From Labrenzia sp. OB1 (GTDB lineage Bacteria; Pseudomonadota; Alphaproteobacteria; Rhizobiales; Stappiaceae), in NCBI RefSeq assembly GCF_001624695.1, contig NZ_JSEP01000004.1:278368-342367 (forward strand): a DNA stretch of 64,000 nt. The letters run 5' to 3'. The notes beneath the pieces were generated by a model. The model was not told where the DNA came from. It ran no database searches and saw nothing but the letters and a program-made list of their open reading frames with translations. Below, one piece after another: positions 63,720-64,000 of the stretch; position 1 is the first letter of the stretch; every line of letters starts with the position of its first letter. Position numbers and translations under genes: made by a program.

Positions 63720-64000
63720 TTAAATTGGATTAAGGTTTAGGGTCATCTGCCTTGTGTCTGTTTCCGGTGGTGGTTTGTGAGTGTTTAGTGCGTTGATTGT
63801 GCGTCGATGCATGAGGTTGAGGCGAACAAGGCGTGCGAAGGCGAGTGGTTGCTTGACTGCGGTCTGGGTCGCCTGAGCGGCTCTCAGCAGGATATAGGCG
63901 ATCAAGGCGATGAAGATCTGGATGCGTACGGCATTCTCGGACGTTCCGAGGAAATGCCGGATCTTCAGGTTCTGCTTGATCCACTTGAAGAACAGCTCGA
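63720..64000 (-). mobile_element. IS4-like transposase, C-terminal end (partial)
   Basis: The minus-strand frame is open from the window edge to a stop at 63720: ELFFKWIKQNLKIRHFLGTS followed by QIFIALIAYILLRAAQ. The YREK-type region (here FFKWIKQNLKI) followed by a hydrophobic IALIAYILL stretch is typical of the end of IS4/IS5-like DDE transposases. The element's outer end should lie between the rpiR stop (63614) and 63720, but I could not identify the terminal inverted repeat with the rest of the element out of view. Confidence 0.8.

Overview
The window is an alphaproteobacterial chromosome segment, most likely Hyphomicrobiales and plausibly a marine Stappiaceae such as Roseibium/Labrenzia; the family is an inference and no 16S gene is present. 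The order pckA | chvI-chvG-hprK-EIIA(Man)-HPr | ahcY-divL-tsaE/amgK-murU-addB-addA-trxA is a well-known rhizobial chromosomal backbone. The order lapA-ihfB-sppA / rpsA-cmk-aroA / TIGR02300 / tRNA-Ala on the right is a second one. A GcrA-type domain and a DivL kinase with tyrosine at the phosphoacceptor position also point to Alphaproteobacteria.

Layout. 1-2128: the N-terminal 709 residues of a GAF/PAS/GGDEF signalling protein that runs off the window. 2600-2806: a 68-aa stand-alone GcrA-like domain. 3188-6479: a minus-strand molybdenum-enzyme maturation operon (XdhC in two separate halves with a LysE exporter between them, then a molybdopterin-binding/MobA-like fusion). 6671-14300: pckA, divergent chvI-chvG, the regulatory PTS (hprK, EIIA, HPr) and a cyclopropane fatty acid synthase. 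14701-29857: ahcY, divL, tsaE-amgK fusion, murU, addB, addA, trxA, grpE and a TRIC-type membrane protein.

29999-48831 is the accessory region. It holds a HIT protein, a decayed IS1595-type transposase and a minus-strand operon-like cluster of five genes that I cannot assign to any described system. The cluster consists of a 134-aa and a 252-aa protein that share one domain (one copy and two copies), a 1232-aa beta-rich orphan, a 477-aa endonuclease/exonuclease/phosphatase enzyme with an intact active site, and a 3551-aa giant with a long amphipathic beta region and two groups of LysM-like motifs. A 16-codon leader ORF with a strong ribosome-binding site overlaps the first gene. This is the best candidate for an undescribed system. 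It sits where many rhizobial genomes carry folC-accD-trpA-trpB-trpF, between trxA and lapA.

49155-56846: lapA, ihfB, sppA, an FKBP isomerase, rpsA, cmk, aroA, a TIGR02300 protein and tRNA-Ala(GGC). 57123-63614: a zinc alcohol dehydrogenase, then an NMT1/THI5-like ABC importer with a fused double permease and a 5-formyl-THF cycloligase paralogue, divergent from an RpiR regulator with a clear palindromic operator; together these suggest uptake and metabolism of a thiamine-related pyrimidine or another small cofactor precursor. 63720-64000: the end of an IS4-like transposase.
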